In this document: piece after piece, positions 33,960 to 46,956 of the stretch | How positions within the stretch are numbered: the stretch's first letter is position 1 | Layout: every line of letters starts with the position of its first letter | NCBI GenBank assembly: GCA_051294375.1 | Contig: CM119263.1 | Coordinates: 22,160,833 to 22,224,832 of the forward strand | Direction: 5' to 3' | DNA length: 64,000 bases | Source: Paraspadella gotoi | Lineage: Eukaryota > Chaetognatha | Made by a program: the position numbers and the translations under genes | The notes under the pieces: model-generated | Told to the model about the DNA's origin: nothing | The model's input: the letters and a program-made list of their open reading frames with translations, nothing else | Databases searched by the model: none

Positions 33960-34794
33960 ATCATTCTCCCTCTCTCTCTTCTCCTCTCTCTCTCTCTCTC
34001 TCTCATCGATCCAACATTCTGCCTAGCAACGTTTGTGCCTTTTTAGCTCCCGTTTTTTCCCTGCTTAATGTCAGAAATATCAAATCTTTTCTTCTCCTTT
34101 TTCGTTCCTCTCTCGTAGTTTCAAACTTTTTTCAACCGAACTCGATTTTTCCGCCTTTGGAGGTTTTGGGCATCTTAATTCCACACCGAATCACCCATCC
34201 AGGCAACAGATTAAAGTTCATTAAAATCTTATCGGACCGAAAAATTAAGTTACAACTATTACTTTTTTTGTTATTTTATATCTGTTTTATCCAAAATATA
34301 AACTAAATTACCACAAAAAACTCGCTCTCCTCATCAACATCTACACACAACTTACTCACCACTCCTACAAAATTAAACTCAGCTCACTCCACCAATTCAC
34401 CACAATTCCACTCACAAAAACTTCTATTACAAACCGCAATTACAACTCTAACCATGGTAAAATCACACACTCCAATTTAACTACTAACCTCACTTACCCA
34501 CACACCACTCCTACCACATTCACTCACGCACTCCTACCCTAACCCACACACCTCCCCTACCATCTCAAATCTGGCCCCTCCCACCGGCTTTATGTTTTTC
34601 CATCGGGCAAATTGTGCCCCAGATTCCCGTCTCCCTCCTCCCCTCTTCCTCCTCCTCTCCTCAGGTTTTGGACTCTTTCTCCTATTTACTCCTTTGCCTT
34701 TTTCAATCCTTTTTATATTTCTTATATCATTTGATCCGTTTTTTTCTTACTTTTTTTTTCTCCTTTCCATTTATCCTTTAGTTGTCTGTCTGCG

Positions 34795-35062
34795 AGCACT
34801 GGCCGAGCAAACTCTATAAGTCACTTTTTATCGGTCGATCCTGTCGATCGGTCGGGGTCGGTCTTTTCCATCCGACGGTCTGTCCCACTTCATTAAAAAT
34901 GCATATTAATTATAATTTGTCTATAGTTGGTTGCTTATTTGTTAAGACAGAAAAAAGCCCCAAATCTACTAGCGGCCGCCTTCAGAATTCCAAAACTATA
35001 AAAAGACGGATGTGAATCAAAGGAAATACATATAAAAATAATAGCACTGCGGGCGCAACCCC
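34795..35062 (-). mobile_element. Noisy copy of the 31.2 kb MITE-like element
   Basis: A reverse-complement duplicate inside the right arm. It is not an independent insertion. Confidence 0.75.
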
Positions 35063-37523
35063 ATTTGGAATTACGTTCTTGGTTTTTTCTCGCCACAATC
35101 CTTTTCTTCTTCTTTTTCCCGGTCAATATATATCGTTCTCACTTTTTTCTTCCACAGCCTTTTCCATTTTCCTGTTCATTTACCATTGTTACTCTTAACG
35201 CCCGCTTTACTATGACAACATACACTGTTCTTCGTCATTGTCTAATGTCCAATCGCTATTCATTTATCTTTTGATCTCTTGTTCCAAATTTCGCTCTTTC
35301 CATCATTCAGTTAAATCTTTTTCTAAGGTCGAGTTCTTTAAATTCATTTGCTTTTTGCTTTCCTTCTTTGTCCATTTTTTTCCATTTTTCTCCATTTTCA
35401 CAATACTTCCTTTGTCTTCACCCCCCCACATCTTCCTTCGGCTGCAAAGTCTCGCGTCATCGACGTATGAGAAATGCGTCCTCTGGAGGAAAATGGAGTG
35501 GACAGGGATCTGTCGTTGACGTAAATGGCGCCACGGGCCACGGGCCCGAGTTGCCGTTACGAAATAGCGGGTAGTTTTTTGACGTCGTCGTCATTCTCGT
35601 CGCCTGACGTCACCTTTCGTTCACAGTCCTAATGTTTATCATAATACGTAGTATGGTTTTACTTAACCTCTCTTTCAAACTATTATTAGGGTTTTGTTTA
35701 GTTCTTTATTACTCGCTCTCATTTATATTTAATTAATCAGAAAGTCCTTGTTGTCATGTGTTATTGCGTTACGCCATTTCTTTGAAGTTAACACCAGCCA
35801 TCGTCGTCCAGATCCTTCGTCGTTCTTCAAAATCGTCGCCGTCGTCGTCGTCGTCGTCGTTCTCCGCATTGGGATGTTGTTGTTTTTGTTAATTGTTTGG
35901 CCGAAATCGGAAAAAAAATGGCGGTCCATATCGCGAAGGGGCGCGAAAGGAATCGAAACTGTTTTGCTTATCACACAAAAAAGCCTATAAATCTTTGGAG
36001 ACCCCGAATTTTTATTTAATTTATTTTCTTTTTTTTGGCCTTCAACGCGCCCACTTCTTTTGTTCACCACCCCAACACCCACCACCCTCTCATCGAACTC
36101 ACGACCACCACGAAAAAATAAATAATATAAAGCCAAGGCTGGCGAGATTTTGACCGACTCCAAGCGGAGACGTGGGGCCGATGAACCGATGCTCTATTTT
36201 CGGGTCGCTTTCCTGACTTCCTCCCACCCCATCCATCGGCAGGCGCGCCTTTGACCTTTTTCGTTCCTCATCTGCCTTCTCCCCTTGCCCTTGGCCCTCT
36301 TCCCCCCCTTAAGCCCCGAAGATCTCGCCCCCCTCTCCTATCGCCGCTCACTGACCATTGAACCAAGCCTGACCCAAATCCACTCGGCGTGTCGGGGGCC
36401 GCTGACTCGAACGAGCCGTCGTGGCAAGCTGCGACCTCACCCTCCTATTCCCTGACTGGTTTTTTTTAAGAATTTAACTAACCAGCTTTCGGGTTTAGTC
36501 GATTGGGGAAAGTACAAGGGAAGAAAATGACTCCATGCACAAAAGAATACACTGGAGGAAGTTCATAGGAGTGGTTTATGTATATTTTGTCTTGTTGGCT
36601 ATGAATTAATGAGAATAAATCGATCGAATATTACTATAATAATTTGGAACAAAATAATTCAAAGAATTTCCTTCTGCCTTCATTATGCACCTTTGTGAAG
36701 GCCGAAATCTCACGAAATATTAATTTCCCAAAAAGTGAAATCGCGCTAAATTTGTTTATTCATCACTCATGCTTAAACCAAAAACACATCCAAAATGAAT
36801 TCTTCATCAAACTAACTAAAAAAACAAAGTTAATAATGTGTTTTCATGTTTGAACGGAGTGAAGTCTTTTCTTGAGAACGCGACGAGAAGATGGCGTGTC
36901 ACGCGGTGAATGTCCGTGTCTCAGTGGTCTCACGTTTCGACCTCATCACAAGGCGATGTCATATTTTGCGTGACGTATTTGTTCCTGTTTATATTATTAT
37001 TGACTTCTCATCTCTTTCTCTCTCTCATCTCTCTCCTCTCTTCTCTCTCTCTCTCTCTCTCCTCTCTCTCTCCTCTCTCAGTCTCTCATCATCTCTCGTC
37101 CTCTCTCTCTCTCTTCAACTTTTCGGGTCAAGTTTTGGCGGGATTCACTGCGTCCGATTTCATCTTTTGGGACGTTTTTTTTTATGCGAACTCCGCGGTC
37201 CAAAGGCGTGACTCCCCCCATCAAAAAAAAAAAAAAAAAAAAAAACAAGTCTGCAAAAAAAATGGATGGACGCCAAAAAGTAGAAATGGAATCTGTCGAG
37301 ACGGAATCCTTCCATTTCTTTGTTACCGTCAGCAAACTGCGAAGTATTTTCGACAGCAATGGCGGCCAATTGCGTCTTTGCGGTGGATGGGCAGACCATG
37401 AGCTAGGCGGTTGGCGACGACGATGACGACGACGACGACGAAGATGCCTCTTTACAATATAATTTTCTTTTCTCGTCTCTCGTTTTTTCTTCGTCGTGAA
37501 GATTTTTTGTTTTCTTCGTTTGC

Positions 37524-37777
37524 GCCGCGAGAAGTTGACGAAGCACACTCTATACAGTCAGCTTTTTCGTTGATCGGTTGGTCAGATCTTTTTGTCTGTT
37601 TGTCGGTAATGCCTAAAATTATATTTTAATCGCTCCTCACTTCAAATAATATTACAATAGTTTTTGACTAATACCCCGATGGAAAGGTTATGTAGCATGA
37701 GATTCATAATGCGGCCTGTTTTACTCCTGAGATCTTCGAAAAATGGTTGGATTTTATAAAAGTCACTGCGGCGCAAA
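37524..37777 (-). mobile_element. Noisy copy of the 28.5 kb MITE-like element
   Basis: A reverse-complement duplicate inside the right arm. It is not an independent insertion. Confidence 0.75.
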
Positions 37778-39650
37778 CTTCCTTGAACATTAAATCTTTT
37801 TTTCCTTTCAAATTTCTTTTCTTTTTGACGTAACCGAACCGTCAACTTTTAAAAATGGTTTTCTCTTTGTTCTAAAACTCCTTTTTTTTTTCTCGCTCTC
37901 CGTCTGCCTCCTTTTCCGTCTCAGCGAAGAAGAGTTTTCTCCTTCCTTGTTTTCTTTTCTTGATTTATCTTTCTCTTCCATTTTCCTCCCAATTTTTTTT
38001 TTGTGCTTCCGTTACTTTTTTGGAAGGGTTTTTCCTTAAGCCTGACTCTTCTTCGAAATACTTACGTTTTTTTTCCTTTCTTTTCTTTTTTTTTCTTTTC
38101 TTATCAATATTGTTCTTCCAGTTTTCCCATTTACCTTTCTCTCTTCTCTCCCATTTTCCCCATCTTATGTTTCTCATTTTCTTCCAGCCAAATATCTCTC
38201 TTTTTCTCTTCTTCTAATAAATCGTTGACTTCAAAGCTAGACCCCCATGAGCCCTATTACTATGAGCGTTTGGAACTTCGCTTTTATTGAAATCAAACCG
38301 CGACCACGTTCGTCCTCGCTTCTGCCAGGAATCAAACAAGACTTTTCTATTTGACCTTTAAATCCTCTTGATAGTATGTAATAATAATGTTTAATAGATA
38401 ATAATAATAATATTAAGTATAAAGGAAAACTACCAAAGTATATATGATGATAAAAATTAAAATTAGAATTGTTTTGTATTATATTTTTTCTTAGACTTGT
38501 ACGTTTTTAAAAGCGGTTTGTGCTATTTTAATCATATTACATACCAGTAAAAAAACGAATATCTAATATTTACTATTCAACATGAACTGTATTATCAGCT
38601 TTACCAGGCTCATTTTTTTACCTTCAAATCGGTTCAACATATTGTTCAACTTTTATAAATTTTTAAAATTATATCAATTTATATTTAAGACCACGCATTA
38701 ACCAATAACCATGACCCTGATATATCAAAATGTTTGACCCGTGGCTCCTCCAGCCGTTTCCCCTTCTAAATTAAAAAACACATTTTCTCCTCTCTCTTCT
38801 CCCCTAATTTATCGAGGCATCCGATTCGCCCATTTCCTCCCCCGGCGCGCGTGTTAGCGCGCGTGGGGCTCTCCTCTCTCTCTCTCATTCTCTCTCTTTG
38901 CTCTTCTCCTCTCAATCTCTCTCTCTCTCTCATCTCATGCTCTCTCTCTCTCTCTCTTCATTTTGTCAGGGGTCACGTGACCTTTCTCCTTCTGGAGGCT
39001 ACTCGAAACGAAACAATAAACTTTAAACTTATACGTTCGTCGAATCGACAAAACGCATGGTCGGGCTGAGAGACCTCACTGACTGGATCAAATAGATCTT
39101 CTAACATGTTAACCTGATAAAACAAATTCCAAAATACAAATTTATTTGTTGAAAAAGATAAATATTTTAAAAGTCTTATTCAATACCAAAAACCTCTTAG
39201 CATAAGATAACTAAAAAAATTAGATTTATGAGTTAATTTAACTGAAAGTGAATTTAATAGGACCAAGTTGAGGTGGCAAACACTCCATTGAAACCCCAGA
39301 ATCCTAAAGAACCAGGATTACCCTCAAACGCGGACGCAATGAACTGAATTATCGCCAAAATAATCAACCTCTTATTTCCATTTTAAGGCCCCATCGTCGT
39401 GAGCTCGTTTTGAACATCGTGAGAAAAACGATCGCCCTATTTACCGGACGGGAAGATAAGATAAAACGAATGGCCATGGAAAGATAGAAAGAAAGAAAAA
39501 AAGAAAGAAAGAAAGAAAATAATGAGAAAAAGAAAGAAAGAAAAGAAAGAAAGGCATCTTTAACTAAAAGTATCCTACGTCTTAATCGCGAACCTTGAAT
39601 CATTTTCCTCACGATTTCTCTTCTCAACGAAATCATAATCGTCGTTCACC

Positions 39651-39757
39651 TCTCGTCCTCTCGTCCTCTCGTCCTCTCGTCCTCTCGTCCTCTCGTCCTC
39701 TCGTCCTCTCGTCCTCTCGTCCTCTCGTCCTCTCGACCTCTCATCATCTCGTCCTCT
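39651..39757. repeat. (TCTCGTCC)n octanucleotide tract
   Basis: About ten perfect 8-bp units to 39,734, then variant units. Confidence 0.95.
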
Positions 39758-40057
39758 AGTTTTCGCCTCAGTTTCTTTTTCTCATTGCAACGATTCTCTC
39801 AGTCGCGAAACCTTGCCAATAATTTTTTGGCCAATAGCTTATATTAACCCTAATCTTCACGTTGCTTAGACTCCCACGTCTACTATATCACTTTCACTGT
39901 TTCACTTTTACGAAAGTTAAAAATAACTTGTTTCACCATAAGTTTAAAGATTTTTGTTTTAAATTTTAAAAAAATGTATACTCTATAATTTTATTATATG
40001 AATAAACCCATGTAAATAAAATAAAAACATTTTCATTTAGTATATATAAATATAATA

Positions 40058-40060
<3 letters not shown>

Positions 40061-40095
<35 letters not shown>
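40061..40095. repeat. (TA)n microsatellite
   Basis: A pure TA tract. Confidence 0.95.
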
Positions 40096-40099
<4 letters not shown>

Positions 40100-40386
40100 C
40101 AAATTTGAAATAGCGTTGTCTTCTTAAAATTAGATATCATTTATCTCCTCTCTGCCTCTTTACCCGATAATGAGCCAAAAATAAGAAAAGCTTTCGGTTT
40201 CACTTTTGAAAATTTTTGAAAGAAAAATTACAAGGTGTTTTTTCTTCACACCCATTAGAGAGACTAAAACAACTACAACAACGACAACAAAAACTGTTCC
40301 ATCTCATTAGGTTTTTTTCTTTGGCATTATGTTGTAGAAATCTTGACGCGAGTCAAGGATGATTACGCAAGGAATGATTACACTTA

Positions 40387-40450
40387 CTCTCTCTCTCTCT
40401 GCTTCTCTCTCTCTCTCTCTCTCTCTCCTCTCTCTTCTCTCTCTCTCTCT
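40387..40450. repeat. (CT)n microsatellite, interrupted
   Basis: CT tract with a GCTT break. A shorter broken CT tract follows at 40,671-40,720. Confidence 0.95.
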
Positions 40451-40749
40451 TCGTCTTCGTCTCCGGTCGCAACTCTCCGTCTTACCACCTCTCCGTCCTT
40501 TCAGCGTCGCGAATCCGTGACGTCCTAAGTCGTCGCCCGTCTCTTCGTCCACTTATTGTTTTCCCATTTTTCGACTTGTCCCTAAAGGAATCCAGGAACG
40601 GGAGATCTGTCGTTTCGTTATGAGCTAATCGTTCTTTCAATTTTCATGTGTTCGATTATAATGCTGCAATCTCTCTCTCTCTTCTCTCTTCTCTAACTCT
40701 CTCTCTCTCTCTCTTGTCTCCTTCTGCTAAAACCACAATACTTTACCAG

Positions 40750-43700
40750 GTATAGTACTGTTGGCCTACATGCGAATATCTCAGAACCAGAGTTAGGAAG
40801 ACAATCGCACAACTCAGATCAGTTTCGTACTTTATAACTTTAGAGGAGAAATACATGAATTGCGGATTTTTTATAAAAGAGAACTTCTGCGTACGAGGCC
40901 ACAGAATTGCACATGGCGACCAAAGGGATGAGGACGGTTTCATGAGTCGTCTGGGACAATATGTGAGATTGAAATATCAACAAATGTTAAAAGACTTGAT
41001 CTTGGGAGGCAAGACGTTGTCCCTTGAAACGGAACCGACGACGGACATATGTTGTATGAAATTTCAATTTTTACAGCTTATGTCACAAGAAAAAACGCAG
41101 GGACCGAAGACAAGAGGAAACGACCGACGAAGAGACAAGAGCGACGCGACAAAGACGAAGAGGACAAGCGACGACACAGAAAAGACCGAAAAGAGAACAT
41201 CGTTCCGGCGAGATGAACACAAAGAAACCCTGCGACGAAGACAACGAGCACAAGAAACAACAAAAAAGCCAAAACATGAGCCCATAAAAAAAAAAGCAAA
41301 TGACTGAGGCGATTAGTGAAAAAAAAGTATTGGCTCTTCTTAGTTTTTATTCATTCTTCTCCCCAGTTTCGCCGCTATCTCATTAACTATCACTGCCAAG
41401 GGGCGTTCTGATTATCTCGTGCTTCCTTATCTTGTTTGTTTTGCCTGGATACACATCTTTTCTAGTGTTGCCGGGAGCTGCATCATAAACAATTCTCGAG
41501 CGTTGTCATTCTTCTGCCTTCTGACTCCTTTGGGAGTAAGCCAAGGGATACAACATAAAATTCATGGACTTATATATGCCCTTTCGTTACTTTTCGTACC
41601 TGCGCGAAGACGAAAGGAACGCGCGTAAAGCCCGATTCACCGGCTTCTCTTGGTAGTATCACCCTGGTCTCGCCCGAAGGTCACGCCTGCTCCAGACGAA
41701 AATATGTTTGCCTTCAGGGCGCATTTTATACAGAATAAAGACAGTCGGAGACACGACACCTAGCACATTTGCCAGATCTGTCGAGCTGGCGAGGGAGATA
41801 TGGAAGGAGAGTAATGCAACCGAGAAGGAAGATCGTAGAGAGTCAGTGAGAGGAGTAAGAAGAGGACGAAGGACGTTTGGAGGAGGGACAGACTGAGACG
41901 AATGAGAGAGAAGAGAGGCGCGATCGACCCTGCGGACGACGCAGGAGCAGAGAGAGAGAGAGAGACCTGAAGATTGTACTTTGAGAATCAATAACCAGAA
42001 ATAAATTCTAGTTCGCGCCCTTCATAAGAGAAAAGTAACGTGAGCATCTTCCTTTCCGTATGACAGGTCAGTGAAATCGTTTTATCTATGGAAGATACAT
42101 ATTACAAAGGAAGAAGCCGTTATTTTCAAAATAGATGGTATATACTTCTAAAATTTACCTTAGTTAACCAGAGATTCTCGTCCTCTCATAAGTCTTTAGC
42201 TAACTGGTTGCGTCCAAGTCTGGACAAAAACCTCAGCTCGAGAATAAAACCATCTCATATTCGGCTTGTTCGGGACTCGTCTCTTCCCAAAATTCTTCTT
42301 CCAAAAAAAGATCGTTTTGTTTGATTTTTTCGTCCGACTCATGACAAAAACGAGAGGCCGAGTAGAACAGTGGATTTCTTGACCCTGTGTGACGACTTCG
42401 TCGGAGGACACCCAAAGACACACAGTGGATCGGATGCAAACCACCTTTATGCAACGCAATCAATTGTGTAAGAACACAACTCGACTCGTACACCATTCCT
42501 GCCCACGTTCTCACTACGTTAACGATCGTCTTCTACTCTCTCTCTTTCCTCGTCTCTGGGCCGATGCGATCCAAGCTAACTACACCTCTTCTGCGTACTC
42601 CTCTCGACTCTCTCCTTCTTCTCGCTCTCTCACACTCGGCCCTTCGTTATTCTCAACATGTACTATATGTAAATATAGCGACAGCTTCAATTATAGGCTC
42701 GCAGCATTAGAAACGCAAGAGATAAAGTGCGACAGTTTGAGCGAGGCAGTGCAAGGAACTTCAGTCCTAATCACGGGATTCTGGTTCTGTTCCTCAATTG
42801 TATAGCGTCTTTCTCGTCCCCATTTTTCCGTCTCTATTTTCCCCTTCAACTTCTGCTCTGGGATTTCATATTGATCTATCAACTCTTCTTCCCCCTCTTG
42901 CGTTTTTATCAAGGACAATATGTATGACCATTAGGTCGAGTTTCCCGATGATAAAATATGTACCTTTCTCTTAATCGATCTTCGTTTTTTCCTCGCTAAA
43001 AATATATACTAAAATCGGATCGGTATGTGTCGTCAATCAATACGCGACATAAAAAGCAAATTAATAAACTTTTACCACGTAGAGTATCTCTCTAATTATG
43101 GGAAAAAACAACACTTTTTTATGAGACAAGAAAAAACATTAGACTTCAAAGTAACCTCTTACTCCCGTATAATTCTACCATTTGTTTTTAACTTTTAGCT
43201 CGTCCCTTCGTTTGAAGGCGAAGGAAACGAAAAACGCACACGTCAACCGCCATTCGTGGTATATCGACTGGCCGCCCGACCGCCTGAATTCGAAATTAGT
43301 TCGACGGTCAGGTGACTTTTACATCAAAAGCCAGTGACGCACCTGCTCATTGCATCGGTCGGCGGCGAGATATACAGCGTTAACTTAACACGGAGAAGGA
43401 AGGAAAAAGCGCACAGAAAGAAGTCGCCCCGTCTCGACGGGCGGGACAGGAGAAAGCAAAGAGGCGAGCTGCCCAGTTCCGAGGTTACGATGCCGTCGGA
43501 AGGATAATCCACGAGGAGAATAAAGTCGGAAGCTCAAAATTCGCGGGCTCTTCGACCTTTTCAGCCAAGAAGATCAACCCAATTTGACGCCCCAACTTCC
43601 CCCACCCAGAGAGAAAGATTCCTCTCCAGGATACTTCTGTGGCACTTTATGTCACCTTTTTTTGGATTCGTGCATAAAGAAGTTGATAAAAAGAAATGAA

Positions 43701-45545
43701 ACTCTTTTTGAAAAATTCTGTTACATGAGTGGGTCAAAAAATCAGGAAAAAAGAGAGAGAAAAATTACTATATTATATGTTTATAAATAAAAGTTTGTTG
43801 TGATTTGCAACAACTCAAAATTAGAGAAAACCAGTTAAAATTTTCTATTGGGTTTATAAGTATTATAACGTATATATAAATATAGCGAATGACGAGAAAT
43901 TTAAAAAACATAATGTTTTGTTTTTTTACAAAATTAATGTTCACTGATCGGATCACGTTGTCATAATTCGGAGGCTTTTAAAAATTGTGCCTCGTTCGTA
44001 ACTTAAGCTATACTCCAAGGTTCTCTCGGTAGGCCACCAATTCACCCTCTCCCGACCCCATCTCCCTTAACTCACCCTCCTCCCTCCTCCACACTCTTCA
44101 CTCACTCGACACGCAACATTCACCACTCACCACCTGTCTCACTCTTTGGAGATGGACCAATATTACGACCACGCTTTCATCAGCGCTGCAAAAGTTTCGA
44201 AGTTGGGTCCATCGAAAGTCAGAGACAATGGTCGCCTTTACGGTTCTGGTGCCCGCTGTCCGCCTTTCTTGCGGTCCTCGCTGCGGTTGCCGCTGCGCCG
44301 GCCCCTCGTCAGCCTCTCGGTCCCTATGGCGGACGATAGGAGTTCAACGGCAGCGGAACGGAAAAAGCGCGTTCAGGCTCAGGATTTCAGGGGAATAATG
44401 TTGATGGACTAAACACGTCGAGTCAGTTGCGGACGTGGATTGTTTCCGGTTTTCCAGACGCATTAAAGAGGAAAGATGGAGTTTGATGGAGAGAGATAGG
44501 ATGAAAAAGAGAGACGGAGAGAGAGAGAGAGAGAATGAGAAGAGAGATGAGACGGAGAGAGATTTCGGACCCCGAAGAGGAGAAGAACGAGACCTGAGCA
44601 GGAGAAGTAGAAACCTATCTCTAATGCCCAGTCTGTCGGATCCACTGACTGATCGGTTTTTCGACCCTGAAAAATTTTATTTCAACAAACAATATTGCGG
44701 TATGAACCCAGAGAGTGACCACTGAATGGTCCATCGTGATATTGGAGATCTTTTGTTGTCGTGCAACTATCCCGAGTTCAAAGGTTAGGTATTTTTTTTT
44801 ATGTTCTTCTTTTTTCTTATTCCCTCATCTGCTCTTCTCTTGCTTCGTTCCGTCTCTCTCTCTCATTCTCCTCGCTCTCGTCCTCTAACTTCCTCGGCCT
44901 CTCTGCCTCCTTATCCTAATGCACTCTCTTCTCTTCCATCTCTATTCAAGTTTTGGCTGACGAAAGCCGCTATACATTGCTAAAACTTTTCCTTCGCATG
45001 CCATTGAACTTTTCTTATGCTGTATAATTTCATCATATTTAATTAACATCCGAAGAACTTTACTAGTCTGTCCTATTGCCATCGGTCTTCATTCTTTCCT
45101 TGCTCTCTCTTTCACATTTTTTCTTTCGCCTCATCTCGCTCTTTTTTACTCTTTGCTTTACTCTTTCCTATTCCGGATCTCCTTGACTTTTTCTTTTCCC
45201 TTTTGTCTTCATTGTCTGCTTCATGTGCTCTTGCGCGCCTCCCTGTCCCGTTTTTTCTCTCGTTTCTAACGGCGTTCGCCTTCCATCGAGCTCCTAATCG
45301 AATAGAACAAGCTTAATACTGCACTTGTCGCAATCATACCCCTTTAGAATATTTTATTCTCCTCGCACACAAGTGTTCGGTGTGAGAACGCAAAGATGTT
45401 TTATTTTTTTACTTTTTCGGAGGCCTGACCTCTAACCCCGGTTTCAATCATATGGTTCGCGTTTTAACCCGTTGCGGAACAAGGTTGTATGGGTCGTCGT
45501 CGTCGTGTCGACGTGTGTCTGCCGTCGTAATACGACAAGAATAAA
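40750..45545 (+). repeat. Noisy direct copy of the 55.8-59.3 kb locus
   Basis: Matches in order: 40,851 with 55,839; 41,078 with 56,029; 41,303 with 56,193; 41,640 with 56,489; 41,980 with 56,810; 42,245 with 57,040; 43,430 with 57,760; 44,170 with 58,450; 45,248-45,280 with 59,131-59,161. Differences are mainly indels. It runs across the region that is N at 56,317-56,772. Open frames in this block are unreliable. Confidence 0.9.
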
Positions 45546-46083
45546 GAAAGAAAGTTATACCCATTTAAGCGCAAAAAAAGAGTTGAAGGAATAGTACATG
45601 CGTCTCCTAAACGGTTAGCTAGACAATACGTGCTCACGAGTAGTTCTTAACCACTGCATGTGTACACTCTCAAATTCCTCTCCGGACAAATCAAAATCAT
45701 GTCACTCTCGATCCTCCGCCTTGCATTTAGATGCTTGAATTGACTTGCCACCATCTTCGGAATGTAGACCTTTTCTATCGATCTGTACACTCGACGTTTG
45801 GTCATCCTTTGTTTTCACTTTTACCCTTTCCTTTATTCTAGAACTCAATCACTCTTCGTTCTCCGACTGACTCGGACGCAGAACACATCGCGACGGTATA
45901 CGTATCAACGTTCGAAACTCATAAGATCTGAAGCCAGCTCGAGCAGGGACATAAATAATGAATTTTTATATATGCATCTTTGTGCTGCGCGAAGAGAGAA
46001 ATATATTTTCTTATTCAGATTTACATACTTTCAGCTTTTCTGAACTCATCCTAGTTCTAACGAATCTTCAGTGTGCGAAGAAA

Positions 46084-46911
46084 CGGTGTTAGAGAGAGGA
46101 AAAAAAAACGTACATGCGCCGTCCTTACCTTGTTGACGATAAGTCAAACAAATTGACACACACAAAATCTAATGTCTCTCCCGGATGAAAATTTATATAC
46201 ACAAGTAGTAGTGTAAATATATTTGAAAGAGCAAAAGAACGAAAAAACCAATTAACATAACTTTAGCCCAGAAGACTAAGGAGATGTAGCCGCGGCACCT
46301 GCCTCTTTAAGAATAAAGATGATGTAAAGATAAGAACTCACAGGGTACAGGAAAATTAGGTAAGCAACTTTCCTATAGCGGCGCTTTCGCAAACCTTCAG
46401 ACTTCTCGACTAATCGAGAGCATACGGGAGAGAGAGAGGGAGAGAGCATGAAATGGTATAGCCACCGTACGTCAACGATTCCAATTCACAATCTATGATG
46501 CGTACTGTACTATCCCAACATAACGCTCATACTGGCAAGTCTAACACAGTCTTACTCCTTACGCTCACCAATCTAATAAAATCAATCAGAGCATATTACG
46601 TTCTCCCGACGTATTCTCCGTCCTATCCGCCGTGTAGCTACTACTCCGATCTCTCGCACCGTACCGTGGTGATCCACCGCACACACCTCATCTCTGAATC
46701 AGCTCATTAGCAGATGAATTGAAATATCATCAGATATACTGTGAGACTCGGATACCCATGCCACCCAATACTAGCTATAAACTATACATTAAAGAATGAA
46801 ACTAAGAAAAAAATCACTTTATGGATATTAAAATTGTTAATCTTAATGTCACTTTTGGTCAGAAATTGTTTTACTTCGTCAAGGATGATCGAAGGATCGA
46901 TCGGATATTAC

Positions 46912-46956
<45 letters not shown>

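Larger units (their letters stand above)
33053..39330 (-). repeat. Right arm: noisy reverse copy of 27,125-33,027
   Basis: Between matched anchors the left arm spans 5,554 bases (27,473-33,027) and the right arm 5,816 (33,165-38,981), about 5% longer. The differences are mostly single-base indels spread over unique and repeat sequence alike. Open frames here are broken forms of those in the left arm. No independent feature should be taken from this block. Confidence 0.93.
39331..40750. other. Clean, apparently unique DNA, no gene seen
   Basis: Matches neither arm of the inverted duplication nor the noisy blocks to the right. Contains GAAA-rich sequence (39,485-39,552) and the repeats listed below. 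Confidence 0.6.

Noticed and set aside
27125-39330. A natural giant palindrome or fold-back transposon
   Set aside because: The arms differ mostly by one-sided small indels, the centre is a placeholder gap, and neither end shows transposon termini. Kept as an alternative only.
40855-41307. 150-residue Lys/Arg/Glu/Asp-rich frame
   Set aside because: Corresponds to GAC/AAC-rich sequence at 55.84-56.20 kb; in the cleaner copy the frame is different and repeat-derived.
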